Below, piece by piece: positions 44,742 to 53,685 of a stretch of 64,000 nucleotides of DNA. Source of the DNA: an uncultured Prevotellaceae bacterium (GTDB taxonomy: Bacteria; Bacteroidota; Bacteroidia; Bacteroidales; Bacteroidaceae); NCBI GenBank assembly GCA_900313615.1, contig OMRP01000005.1, positions 62,001-126,000 of the forward strand. Reading direction: 5' to 3'. Position numbers and translations under genes: made by a program. Every line of letters starts with the position of its first letter. The first letter of the stretch is position 1. The notes beneath the pieces are model-generated. The model was not told where the DNA came from. It worked only from the letters and a program-made list of their open reading frames with translations, and did no database searches.

Positions 44742-46598
44742 TTATTCCACCGTCACACTCTTTGCCAGGTTTCTTGGTTGGTCAACATTCAACCCCTTAG
44801 CGACAGCCACATGATAGGCCATCAGCTGCAAAGGTATGACAGTGAGAAGGGGAGCCAAGGTTCCTAGAGTCTCAGGAATCTCTATTGTAAACTCACTTAA
44901 TGTCTTTACTGCTTCGTCGCCCTCAGTAACGATGGCGATGATACGGCCGTTGCGGGCACAAACTTCTTGTATGTTACTGATGACTTTCTTGTATAACTGA
45001 TGGTGTGTGGCGACGAAAATCACTGGCATTTCTTTGTCGACAAGGGCAATGGGACCATGTTTCATCTCGGCGGCAGGGTAGCCTTCGGCGTGGATATAAC
45101 TAATCTCCTTCAGCTTCAATGCTCCTTCCATGGCTACAGGATAATTGTAGCCTCTTCCCATATACAAAGCATTACGAGCATACGTAAGAATGCGTGCTAT
45201 ATCTTTGATGGCATCGTTCTTTTCCAGAATGCGCGTAATCTTTTCAGGAATGTGAGACAGCTCTTCAATGTGACGTTCATAGTCAACACGTGTAATGGTG
45301 CCTTTGTCAAATCCCAACGCCAAGGCGAAAAGGGTAAGTACGGTCACTTGACCAGTAAAAGCCTTGGTTGAAGCAACGCCAATTTCAGGGCCCACATGGA
45401 TGTAGATGCCCGTGTCGGAAGCACGGGCGATACTTGAACCGACGGAATTGACTATGCCAAAGCATAATGCTCCGCGTTCCTTGGCCAAGGTGAAGGCGGC
45501 AAGGGTGTCGGCAGTCTCGCCACTTTGAGAAATGGCTATCACCACGTCGCCTTTCTCTATCACCGGGTCACGGTAACGGAACTCACTGGCATATTCCACG
45601 TCGACGGGTACCTTGCAGAACTGCTCAATCATCTGCTTGCCAATCAAACCGGCATGCCACGAGGTGCCACAGGCGACGATGATGAAACGATGAGCTGACT
45701 CCAACTCATCCCGATGGAGGGTGATGGCACTCAGTACTATACGGCGCTCATCACTTAGCAGACGACCACGCATACAGTCGGCAATGCAACGAGGCTGGTC
45801 GAAAATCTCTTTCAGCATATAATGCTCAAAACCGCCTTTCTCCAACTTGCCAAGGTCGATATCGACATCTTTCACTTCGGCTTCCACTTCATCGCGCGAA
45901 TTGCTCAGGTTCTTCACGCTCATGGCTTCACCACGGCGAATGACGGCCACCTCATTATCGTTCAAATAGACGATATGTTTGGTATAGCCTACAATGGGAA
46001 CAGCATCAGAAGCGATAAAATATTCTTCATGGTTCTCGCCGACACCAACTACTAGTGGACTGCTCTTACGGGCACATACCAACTCTTCGGGATGCTCTTT
46101 GTCAATGACAGCGATAGCATATGCACCCACCACACGACGTAAGGCATACAATACGGCCATTCCTAAATCCAAATGAAAGCGCTGTTGCACAAACTCTATC
46201 ATTTGTACCAACACCTCGGTGTCGGTGCTACTCTTGAAGGTAAAGCCTTTGCCTGTTAGATATTCCTTGATATAACCGTAGTTTTCAATAATGCCATTGT
46301 GAACCAAAGCCAAACGACCACTCTGACTCACATGGGGGTGGGCATTAACAGCAGAAGGTTCACCATGAGTGGCCCAACGGGTGTGGGCAATGCCCAAGGT
46401 ACCTGTGGTGTCTTGACGGTCGGCCAATTGTTCAAGATTGCTCACCTTGCCTTTCTCCTTATAGATGTGAAGGCTCTCGTCGTCGCCCAAAAGGGCAACT
46501 CCGGCGGAATCATAACCACGATATTCAAGACGCTTCAAACCATTGATCAAAATGGGATAGGCTTCCCTCTTGCCTATGTATCCTACTATGCCACACAT
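44742..46598 (-). CDS. glmS: Glutamine-fructose-6-phosphate aminotransferase
   Basis: Makes glucosamine 6-phosphate from fructose 6-phosphate and glutamine, the entry to amino sugar and peptidoglycan synthesis. The 618-residue protein starts MCGIVGYIG with the nucleophile Cys exposed after Met removal, has the glutaminase HTRWATHGEP block, two SIS domains (SQSGETADTL, GRGYNYPVAMEGALKLKEIS) and ends NLAKSVTVE. Normal length. No glmS ribozyme features upstream, as expected outside Firmicutes. Confidence 0.97.
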   Translation of the reverse strand: MCGIVGYIGKREAYPILINGLKRLEYRGYDSAGVALLGDDESLHIYKEKGKVSNLEQLADRQDTTGTLGIAHTRWATHGEPSAVNAHPHVSQSGRLALVHNGIIENYGYIKEYLTGKGFTFKSSTDTEVLVQMIEFVQQRFHLDLGMAVLYALRRVVGAYAIAVIDKEHPEELVCARKSSPLVVGVGENHEEYFIASDAVPIVGYTKHIVYLNDNEVAVIRRGEAMSVKNLSNSRDEVEAEVKDVDIDLGKLEKGGFEHYMLKEIFDQPRCIADCMRGRLLSDERRIVLSAITLHRDELESAHRFIIVACGTSWHAGLIGKQMIEQFCKVPVDVEYASEFRYRDPVIEKGDVVIAISQSGETADTLAAFTLAKERGALCFGIVNSVGSSIARASDTGIYIHVGPEIGVASTKAFTGQVTVLTLFALALGFDKGTITRVDYERHIEELSHIPEKITRILEKNDAIKDIARILTYARNALYMGRGYNYPVAMEGALKLKEISYIHAEGYPAAEMKHGPIALVDKEMPVIFVATHHQLYKKVISNIQEVCARNGRIIAIVTEGDEAVKTLSEFTIEIPETLGTLAPLLTVIPLQLMAYHVAVAKGLNVDQPRNLAKSVTVE

Positions 46599-46764
46599 AA
46601 CAAACTTCTTTATAATAAATGTTCAACTTCTATACATGGGTATTCCCAATTTACCCATTAATTTTAATAAAAACATACATTTTACGTCCTTTATTGCCTT
46701 AAATTGGTAATATTTTTCACGTTTTTATTGCATACTGTCAATCTGTGCTAAATCGTGGCGTTTT

Positions 46765-46797
46765 TTTGACGTTTTATTATGGAAAGTGCTATCTTTG
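46765..46797 (+). promoter_or_regulatory. Bacteroidota-type promoter
   Basis: TTTG at 46765-46768, 21-nt spacer, TATCTTTG at 46790-46797, 26 nt before the protease gene. Confidence 0.7.
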
Positions 46798-46823
46798 CAT
46801 GCAAAAAATATTAATCTGTCATA

Positions 46824-47933
46824 ATGATGAAGAAATTTTTTGAACTAATTCTCATAGCACTTATCGTTGTAGGATGCAGTGGAAAGAAAACCCCAGAAGA
46901 GATTTTTGAAGAACAGAAAGCGGGAGTAGTACTCATCCTTAACAAATTCTATTATGAGGTATCCATGCCCTCTGGTCAGAAATTGTATTTTACGGGCATT
47001 GATAAAGATGGTGATCTAGAGGGATTCACAGCCGATGAACAGGAGGTAAAGCAACATCCTGGTATGCTCAATGGCACTGGCTTTTTCATCAGCGACACAG
47101 GACTCTTGCTCACCAATCGCCATGTGGCGGCCACAGAGATTGATGAGAAGCAACTGCACGCCAACTTACAGCGTATCGTTCGTTCGGTTATTATGCAGTG
47201 TGCCTATGCACGGCAACAATTGGAAATACAATATGACCAACTTGAGCAACAACGACAGCAATTGCTCATGTATGCTCAGATGAATGGTGAGGTAAGCACA
47301 GCGGAGCTCCAACGTATAGTGGCTGAACAGGCGCGTATAAAACAACTCTACGAACAGGTATTGGTAACAGCACAACGCATGCGTTATAACACAAATCTTA
47401 GCGATATCAATGTTCGCGTGGTATGCGAAATAGGTGTTTCCTATGATGGTGTAAAAGTGCAGTCGCCAGCTGACTTCCTCCAGAAAAATCCTTGTCAGAT
47501 AGTGAAAATATCTGATAAAAACGATGCTGATTTGGCACTGCTACAACTCAAAAGTAAGAGAACTCCAGCTAATGCACACATATTTACATTTGCAGGTGAG
47601 GGAAATGGCAAGTTCTTCAATGGCAGCGAGAGTGAAGAAAAATTACGCATCGACCAGCAGTTGTATATGATAGGGTATAATGCGGGCCTGGTGCTTGCGA
47701 CGACCGACAAAGGTATCAGTGTTCAGATGACAAGTGGGCGTATCACTCAGACACCTGATGGCGACAGGGTCCTTTACAGCATACCTACCGTACAAGGGTC
47801 TTCTGGAAGTCCTATCCTGAATGAATATGGCAATGTGGTAGCGGTAAACTTCGCCAAACTGGCAGGTAGCGACAACTTTAATTTTGGAATACCGATTTCC
47901 CGTGTCCGCGAATTCCTCAAAGATGTGAAATGA
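46824..47933 (+). CDS. Trypsin-like (S1) serine protease with coiled-coil insertion, lipoprotein
   Basis: A 369-residue protein. Lipobox VVGC (Cys 18). Catalytic triad by motif: His 100 in LTNRHVA, Asp in DADLALL near 236, Ser 327 in QGSSGSPIL. Between His and Asp, residues 105-188 form a Gln/Glu-rich coiled coil, which replaces the normal loops. No PDZ domain. The two start ATGs are adjacent. It has its own promoter and a terminator behind it. Confidence 0.83.
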   Translation: MMKKFFELILIALIVVGCSGKKTPEEIFEEQKAGVVLILNKFYYEVSMPSGQKLYFTGIDKDGDLEGFTADEQEVKQHPGMLNGTGFFISDTGLLLTNRHVAATEIDEKQLHANLQRIVRSVIMQCAYARQQLEIQYDQLEQQRQQLLMYAQMNGEVSTAELQRIVAEQARIKQLYEQVLVTAQRMRYNTNLSDINVRVVCEIGVSYDGVKVQSPADFLQKNPCQIVKISDKNDADLALLQLKSKRTPANAHIFTFAGEGNGKFFNGSESEEKLRIDQQLYMIGYNAGLVLATTDKGISVQMTSGRITQTPDGDRVLYSIPTVQGSSGSPILNEYGNVVAVNFAKLAGSDNFNFGIPISRVREFLKDVK

Positions 47934-47977
47934 CCATCGCAGTGGCCTAGGCATTGTTCCTTATTGGTATAATACAC

Positions 47978-48005
47978 AAAAGCGAACCGAGATCAGTTCG
48001 CTTTT
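47978..48005 (+). terminator. Intrinsic terminator after the protease gene
   Basis: AAAAGCGAAC and GTTCGCTTTT around an eight-base loop, followed by TTCTTG. Confidence 0.8.
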
Positions 48006-48010
48006 TCTTG

Positions 48011-48060
48011 TTTCTTCTCACTCCTCACCCCTCATTTCTCACCTCTCACCTCTCACCTCT
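48011..48060. repeat. Low-complexity tandem tail behind the beta-barrel gene
   Basis: Minus strand GAGAGGTGA-type units (AGAGGTGAGAGGTGAGAGGTGAG is the clearest part, 3 copies) directly behind the stop. Confidence 0.75.
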
Positions 48061-48714
48061 TTAGAACACCTTAATCTTCCAACCAAATGTCAACATGAAA
48101 ATATTCTGGGCGGCATCACCCAAAATGCTCTCCGCATCACTGTTCTTATTGGCTACACAACGAAGGGGAAAACAATATAGGCCATCAACAACCCATTTTT
48201 CCGTCTCATACGAAGCGCCCATCAAAACAGAAGCCTGGCGGTGAAGTTGCTTGCGAATATTGGTAATCTGCTTTGGACTCACGCCTTCATATTCGACTTT
48301 GGCGTTGATAAGCGTACCGAAATGAAAGCCTGCGAAAATACAAACGGGTTTCGTGAAATAATATTTCAACTTATACTCCGTGTTGATATAGTCCATGCGA
48401 TAAAGGTATGGGCCAGAAGGCTCTCCGCTAGCGGTAGTATGGTAAACATTCTTTGCTCCTTGGTGTGAATAATTCATCTCCACATTCATACCAAAGCGGT
48501 CGGTGAAATAAACTTCAACGAAACCGCCTGCCATTCCCCAAATCATGGGGTCGCCACCCACTTTGGTGAAGTTGCTGTAGGTGGCACCAATTTTCGGACC
48601 TACATATATGTCGAAGGGTTCATGCCATCTCTCCCTGTTGGGGTCGGTTTGACCGAAAACGGTAGTAAATGTCATGATAGACAGTGCTATTCCTATGAAA
48701 AAATTCTTAACCAT
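48061..48714 (-). CDS. Outer membrane beta-barrel protein
   Basis: A 217-residue protein with a signal peptide (FFIGIALSIMTFTTVFG-Q). Strands typical of PorT-like barrels: FDIYVGPKIGATYSNF, RFGMNVEMNYSHQG, MLTFGWKIKVF at the C-terminus. The start at 48714 is fixed by the promoter at 48760-48730 and the signal peptide; a longer frame (to 48792) would begin upstream of the promoter. Convergent with the protease gene. Confidence 0.8.
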   Translation of the reverse strand: MVKNFFIGIALSIMTFTTVFGQTDPNRERWHEPFDIYVGPKIGATYSNFTKVGGDPMIWGMAGGFVEVYFTDRFGMNVEMNYSHQGAKNVYHTTASGEPSGPYLYRMDYINTEYKLKYYFTKPVCIFAGFHFGTLINAKVEYEGVSPKQITNIRKQLHRQASVLMGASYETEKWVVDGLYCFPLRCVANKNSDAESILGDAAQNIFMLTFGWKIKVF

Positions 48715-48729
48715 TTCCCAATTTTTTTG

Positions 48730-48760
48730 CAAAGATAGTGCAAACCGAGAACAATACAAA
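48730..48760 (-). promoter_or_regulatory. Bacteroidota-type promoter
   Basis: Minus strand TTTG (48760-48757), 19-nt spacer, TATCTTTG (48737-48730), just before the beta-barrel start. Confidence 0.7.
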
Positions 48761-48893
48761 ACAAAAAACGATTTTTTTATTGTTATTGTCAAGGCGCTGA
48801 AGGTCTTGAATGATGTAAATTCAGAGAAATAACATACGAAACGCTGACAATATGAGTTTTTATTTGTAACTTTGCATATTAAGAGATAGAACT

Positions 48894-50027
48894 ATGCCAA
48901 CTATACCATTCCTTGACTTAAAACGAGTCAATCAGCGATACCAACAGATAATCGACGAAGCGGTGGCTCGTGTGGCACGCTCCGGACGTTATCTTGGAGG
49001 AGAAGAAACGATAGCCTTCGAAACGGATTTCTCCGCATATATCGGAACGAACTATTGTGTCAGTTGTGCCAACGGACTAGATGCATTGACGCTGATATAC
49101 CGCTCATTAGTTGCCCTCGGACGTTTGGAAGAGGGCGACGAGGTGTTGGTTCCCGCCAACACATTCATAGCATCCATATTGGCTATCACTGAATGCAGGT
49201 TGAAACCTGTGCTTGTGGAACCTGATCTACTGACGCTGCAAATATCCGAGGATGCATTGGAAAAAGCCATTACACCACGTTGTAAGTCTCTCATGATAGT
49301 CCATTTGTATGGTCGTTGTGCGTATTCGAGTCGCATTGAGGAGATATGCAAAAAATATCAACTGATGCTCGTGGAAGATAATGCACAAGCACATGGCTGC
49401 TGTTTCGTTGATGAACGGGGATGCCGTAAGACAGGGTCACTGTCCATGGCTGCTGGTCATAGTTTCTATCCTACTAAAACGTTGGGGGCTCTCGGTGATG
49501 CCGGAGCGGTGACAACCAATGACAAGGAATTGGCCGATACAATTAGGGCGATAGCTAATTATGGGTCGGAGAGGCGTTATCACAATATCTTCCAGGGACG
49601 GAATAGCCGTATGGACGAGATACAAGCAGCGGTGTTGAGAGGTAAACTGCGCTTTTTGGACGTAGAAAACATAGAAAGACAGCGGATAGCGGATTATTAT
49701 TACCAGCATCTTTCACAGCATGACTTCTCTTTGCCGACAAAAGCCCCACAACAAAGTCATGTCTATCATCTATTCCCCATTCTTCTCAACGAAGGTGTTA
49801 ACCGCGAGCATTGGAGGACGGCGCTGGCACAAAAGGGGGTGAATACCGACATTCATTATCCCATTCCGCCACATCGACAGCCATGTTATATAAAAACGTT
49901 CGGTCACCAGTCGCTTCCGGTAACCGAACGTATCCATCGTTCTATTGTCAGTTTGCCACTCTTTCCCGGGCTTACCCTTCAAGAAATGACATACATTATT
50001 GAACAAATTAACACTTCTACAGTTTAG
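48894..50027 (+). CDS. DegT/DnrJ/EryC1-family aminotransferase
   Basis: A 377-residue PLP enzyme; it transfers amino groups to keto-sugars used in surface polysaccharides. PLP Lys is K195 in FYPTKTLGALGD; the N-terminal sugar-binding ANTFIASILAI is present. No sugar pathway is around it. A TAACTTTG box is at 48867-48874. Its last two codons and stop (GTT TAG) lie within the block that is duplicated at 53046, and its end overlaps the small gene on the other strand by 4 nt. Confidence 0.88.
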   Translation: MPTIPFLDLKRVNQRYQQIIDEAVARVARSGRYLGGEETIAFETDFSAYIGTNYCVSCANGLDALTLIYRSLVALGRLEEGDEVLVPANTFIASILAITECRLKPVLVEPDLLTLQISEDALEKAITPRCKSLMIVHLYGRCAYSSRIEEICKKYQLMLVEDNAQAHGCCFVDERGCRKTGSLSMAAGHSFYPTKTLGALGDAGAVTTNDKELADTIRAIANYGSERRYHNIFQGRNSRMDEIQAAVLRGKLRFLDVENIERQRIADYYYQHLSQHDFSLPTKAPQQSHVYHLFPILLNEGVNREHWRTALAQKGVNTDIHYPIPPHRQPCYIKTFGHQSLPVTERIHRSIVSLPLFPGLTLQEMTYIIEQINTSTV

Positions 50028-50660
50028 TCCAAATCGAGGAACTCATTGTCTCCTGTTTCATCTTCAGCAAAATTGATGACTTTCTCTGGGTCGGCATCAT
50101 AATTGTCGATGGCATAGCCTCTCACTTTGCTCATGGCATGCATTGGGGCGGACTTCATTTCGTGAGATTCGGCTCTTGGACGGATATATACGCTTTTGCT
50201 CATTTCCTTTCTCCTTTCCTCAATGTTTAACGAACCATGAACTTTTTACCATTCACGATATATATACCACGTGGCAACGAATGGCCATTTTCCAATGTGC
50301 TAACTTTTCGGCCACAGATATCATATATGGGTGTGTCGTCTGGAAGAGTGGCTGGCATAATGGTTGACAATACCAAACCAGTGGTTTCGTCTATATCTTC
50401 CATGATACCATCCACGGCCAAACCTGTAACATTTTCCACTTCGCCTTCAATGGGATGGGTTAGTGTTATCCACCCCCTAAAACCTTTGATACGAGTGTCT
50501 TTGTTCAAATGGTAGATGGTGTTGTTACTCACGGCGTAACCACCCTTAGGAGCGTACACTCCCTTCGCGGTAGCGCCATTGTAATTGCCGTTGCTCACAG
50601 AAAAATCCTCAAAACCGGGAGTCTGAATATAGTTGGCATATTCTATACCGTCGTTGGCGT
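50021..50660. repeat. Direct repeat copy 1 (about 640 nt, ungapped)
   Basis: Matches 53046-53685 at a constant offset of 3025, including the 59-residue gene, the 23-nt gap and the last part of the large gene. Constant offset at several points shows no gaps. Exact identity was not computed. Confidence 0.8.
50024..50203 (-). CDS. 59-residue protein of unknown function, copy 1
   Basis: Read directly from the minus strand: start 50203, stop 50026-50024, 59 codons. An AGGAG/GGAAA ribosome-binding site lies just upstream of the ATG. Sequence begins MSKSVYIRPRAESHEM, has a central SKVRGYAIDNYD and an acidic end (AEDETGDNEFLDLD); no Cys, no signal peptide, no membrane segment. It starts 23 nt after the stop of the large secreted protein, in the same transcript. 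Differs from copy 2 at two residues only. The N-terminal YIxPxxE pattern recalls many small unannotated Bacteroidales proteins. Confidence 0.75.
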   Translation of the reverse strand: MSKSVYIRPRAESHEMKSAPMHAMSKVRGYAIDNYDADPEKVINFAEDETGDNEFLDLD

Positions 50661-52773
50661 TGTTGAGTGAAGAAATATCATTGCTGCTAACTACGGTTTC
50701 CAATGACATGGTAGGAAAAGCATACCCCGTTTCGCTACCGTTGGATGAGAAGAAATTACGTCCCAACGGATAGCAGTCCAACACATCGCCTGTTGGACCT
50801 TTTTCGGATACGGGATCATTCGTCGGCTTCAAAAGGAAGAAATGGCCTGGTTCAACAACAATGTCAGACGTCATGAGATCTACCGTCACGAAATCAATGA
50901 CATTATAGGATTGTGACAACTTACCAATACTGTGTACTTTTGCCAATTTGGCATCTTCTCCAAATGCATACCTGATTTGCTCGCCCGTTAAGGAAATTGG
51001 AAATGAGAATGAATTCCACTGGCCCTTTTTAAAACTACGCTTAAGAATAACTGCGCCGGAAAAGCGACCGGAACCCGTAAGTGTCGTCAATGGCGCATAT
51101 TCCTTCTCGGTACCTGAAAGATAATCCAGACTCTCTTCTTCTTCATAGAAGAAAGCGGGAGCTAACCCCATGTATGAAACACGGATGTCATCAACGCATA
51201 CCCAGTCGGTATCATAATAATAGGTTTTGCTGCCGTAGACTTTGCCTCCACTCCGAGTGGCAGCATCTTTTCCAAAACCTATTTGCAACGTTTTGTAACC
51301 ATTGTTGAATTCCTCATCAGTAACGCATATCCACAACATGGTCTTATAGTCCTCTCCGTTATAGAGGAGTTCTTGACCGACTTCAAGACATTTAGCCTTT
51401 GTGTCCTTTTTGTATTTGCCACTGGAAATTCTCGTAAGATTCTCCGACGAAAAGCCTCCGTAAGCTGAAGTACTGGAACTACCCTCCACTTTGGCGTATA
51501 GATAGGCATCGTTGGTATCACTCTGGCAGAAACCATAGCATTGAACGAAATACCAGCCGGGTTGTGGCACCTCAAAAGAGGTATAAACACGACCTTCGCC
51601 CTCGAAAGAAAGAAATCCGAATTTCGAATTTTTCATGCCGTATTCTGAGGCGTTGCCGGTAGAACCATTTTTTTCGTCAAACTGTTCTTTTAACCTGATA
51701 GGTTCGTTCCAAGGCTCGTCGTTGTATTCGTAGTCTGGTTTCTGGAGAGAATTTATATCTCTAGTTCTATACCCCCATGTATAACCCAAACGGCCGTTCT
51801 CGGTATAGCTACTGCCTTCAATTCGCTCTGTCTCCCATTTCGAGAAGTCATCGGAGTTGCGACTAAAATCACGGTCGGGAACAAGGCAGGATACACTAGG
51901 ATTTAAACCAATGAGGTTATCGCTGAGAGCGTCAATAAACTCTTTTTCAGAAACAAGACGCCACTGATAGAGTTTCTGAATCTCTATTTCGTCACCATTT
52001 TCCAATTGTAGTTTGTTGGTGTTTCCCCTTACTTCTGCTGTTGTCCAGCAAGAACGGTCGTCATCATAAAAAACAAATGGACCGTCACCCTTGCCAACTG
52101 AGACGTTGTGACACTCTCCCCACGCGGCTCCGAGATAAAAATTCTTGCCGGCATAGCTTTGTCCATTATAGCTTGAACCAGTTTCGGCTGGAGAGTTAAT
52201 TTTATAAGGATTTTGAAGGGTAGAAGACTGATACATGTAATACGTGTAAGTTTCTGTATTCGACGAATCTTCAACCCGCTCAAAAGTCCAATTCATCTTA
52301 TAATTCGACTGATTTTGCCCATCCATTAAGGTAGTAAGGCTGATAGTTTTATAATTATTATTTGACCAGGATTTCCCAAATGGTTCTGGAGGACGTGCGC
52401 AGAAACTGTTCTTTTCATTACTGACATTTACCTCTGTAATGCCACTGTTAATTCGACCGGTGGAAAGCAAGGTCATCGCCCTTCCAAAATCTTCGTGAAA
52501 TAGACGCCCCTCAATACCCCAGTTGCCACCGTCTATGATAAAACGTCCAGTCCCAACGTTATAAAGGTATATCTTCTTACCGTTGGGCTCAAACTCGGTG
52601 TCATTATCGTCTTTCTGTATCACCTTATCCACATCAATGCCTTTCCATTGTCTGCTAGCTGCTTGAGCATGAGAAGATGGCGTGCTTGTTTCCTGCCCAA
52701 GCACGTTGCACGGGAATGCCAGTAAAGATAATAGTGAGAACATAAACAAATGAAATAGTTGCTTTTTCCCCAT
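50227..52773 (-). CDS. Large secreted protein with type IX secretion tail, copy A
   Basis: An 848-residue protein. Signal peptide (LFHLFMFSLLSLLAFPCNVLG-Q). N-terminal half: IYLYNVGTGRFI, GRLFHEDFGR, FYLGAAWGECHN, DDRSCWTTAEVRG. The middle contains two repeated mixed beta modules (GWYFVQCYGFCQ, GLAPAFFYEEEESL). Near the C-terminus LTHPIEGEVENVTG, then PIYDICGRK and PRGIYIVNGKKFMVR, a type IX secretion sorting signal. No enzyme motif recognised; may bind carbohydrate or be a surface component. It is paralogous along its length to the next gene upstream. Confidence 0.8.
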   Translation of the reverse strand: MGKKQLFHLFMFSLLSLLAFPCNVLGQETSTPSSHAQAASRQWKGIDVDKVIQKDDNDTEFEPNGKKIYLYNVGTGRFIIDGGNWGIEGRLFHEDFGRAMTLLSTGRINSGITEVNVSNEKNSFCARPPEPFGKSWSNNNYKTISLTTLMDGQNQSNYKMNWTFERVEDSSNTETYTYYMYQSSTLQNPYKINSPAETGSSYNGQSYAGKNFYLGAAWGECHNVSVGKGDGPFVFYDDDRSCWTTAEVRGNTNKLQLENGDEIEIQKLYQWRLVSEKEFIDALSDNLIGLNPSVSCLVPDRDFSRNSDDFSKWETERIEGSSYTENGRLGYTWGYRTRDINSLQKPDYEYNDEPWNEPIRLKEQFDEKNGSTGNASEYGMKNSKFGFLSFEGEGRVYTSFEVPQPGWYFVQCYGFCQSDTNDAYLYAKVEGSSSTSAYGGFSSENLTRISSGKYKKDTKAKCLEVGQELLYNGEDYKTMLWICVTDEEFNNGYKTLQIGFGKDAATRSGGKVYGSKTYYYDTDWVCVDDIRVSYMGLAPAFFYEEEESLDYLSGTEKEYAPLTTLTGSGRFSGAVILKRSFKKGQWNSFSFPISLTGEQIRYAFGEDAKLAKVHSIGKLSQSYNVIDFVTVDLMTSDIVVEPGHFFLLKPTNDPVSEKGPTGDVLDCYPLGRNFFSSNGSETGYAFPTMSLETVVSSNDISSLNNANDGIEYANYIQTPGFEDFSVSNGNYNGATAKGVYAPKGGYAVSNNTIYHLNKDTRIKGFRGWITLTHPIEGEVENVTGLAVDGIMEDIDETTGLVLSTIMPATLPDDTPIYDICGRKVSTLENGHSLPRGIYIVNGKKFMVR

Positions 52774-52969
52774 AGGTCTATTATTAGATAAATTATTAGT
52801 TGGTTGCTGTTGGTTATTTCCTTATTAATCATGCAAAATTAACGATTTTATTTAAAATCATTAAATTTTCTAACATTTATTATCATATTATGTTGGATAA
52901 ATAGTATAAATAAGCAATTATTAACAATTTGAGCAAACATCAGCCATCATACAGTCCTAAAAGTGATAG

Positions 52970-53010
52970 TATAAGAGCTGCCCTAGAAAGAATCGAGGGC
53001 AGCTCTTATA
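52970..53010. terminator. Intrinsic terminator after copy B of the secreted pair
   Basis: Fifteen-base arms (TATAAGAGCTGCCCT at 52970-52984 and its complement at 52996-53010), 11-nt loop. It ends the minus-strand transcript of the large gene and 59-residue gene upstream, and can act in both directions. Copy 1 has no such hairpin behind it. Confidence 0.85.
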
Positions 53011-53045
53011 TTGTTTCTCTTATGATACTAAAAGAACACATTTGC

Positions 53046-53685
53046 AGTTTAGTCCAAATCGAGGAACTCATTGTCTCCTGTTTCATCTTCTGCAAAATTG
53101 ATGACTTTCTCTGGGTCGGCATCATAATTGTCGATGGCATAGCCTCTCACTTTGCTCATGGCGCGCATTGGGGCGGACTTCATCTCGTGAGATTCGGCTC
53201 TTGGACGGATATATACGTTTTTGCTCATTTCCTTTCTCCTTTCCTCAATGTTTAACGAACCATGAACTTTTTACCATTCACGATATATATACCACGTGGC
53301 AACGTATGGCCATTTTCCAATGTGCCAACTCTTCGGCCACAGATATCATAAATGGGTGTGTCGTCCGGAAGAGTGGCTGGCATAATGGTTGACAATTCCA
53401 AACCAGTTGTTTCATCTACATCTTCCATGATACCATCCACGGCCATACCTGTGACATTTTCCACTCCACCTTCTATGGGGTGGGTTAGTGTTATCCAACT
53501 TCTAAAGCCTTTGATGCGGGTGTCTTTGTTCAAATGGTAGATGGTGTTGTTGCTCACGGCGTAGCCACCCTTGGGGGCATACACCTTCGTATCAGTAGAG
53601 CCATTGTATATGCCGTCACTCACGGTAAAATACTCAAAACCGGGTGTCTGAATATAGTTGGCATATTCTACACCGTCGTTGGCAT
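53046..53685. repeat. Direct repeat copy 2 (about 640 nt, ungapped)
   Basis: Partner of 50021-50660; same order of the 59-residue gene and large-gene end. Confidence 0.8.
53049..53228 (-). CDS. 59-residue protein of unknown function, copy 2
   Basis: Start 53228, stop 53051-53049. Same protein as copy 1 except Asn for Ser at residue 4 and Arg for His at residue 22. Good AAGGAG-type ribosome-binding site. It is 23 nt behind the second large gene. Two near-identical copies with conserved frames and spacing argue that it is translated. No known domain. Confidence 0.78.
   Translation of the reverse strand: MSKNVYIRPRAESHEMKSAPMRAMSKVRGYAIDNYDADPEKVINFAEDETGDNEFLDLD

Noticed and set aside
46599-46823. 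glmS ribozyme or riboswitch upstream of glmS
   Set aside because: No conserved ribozyme core or stem seen; the region is A/T-rich with the protease promoter only.
48714-48792. Longer N-terminus for the 48.06-kb beta-barrel gene
   Set aside because: It would start upstream of the promoter and bury the signal peptide.
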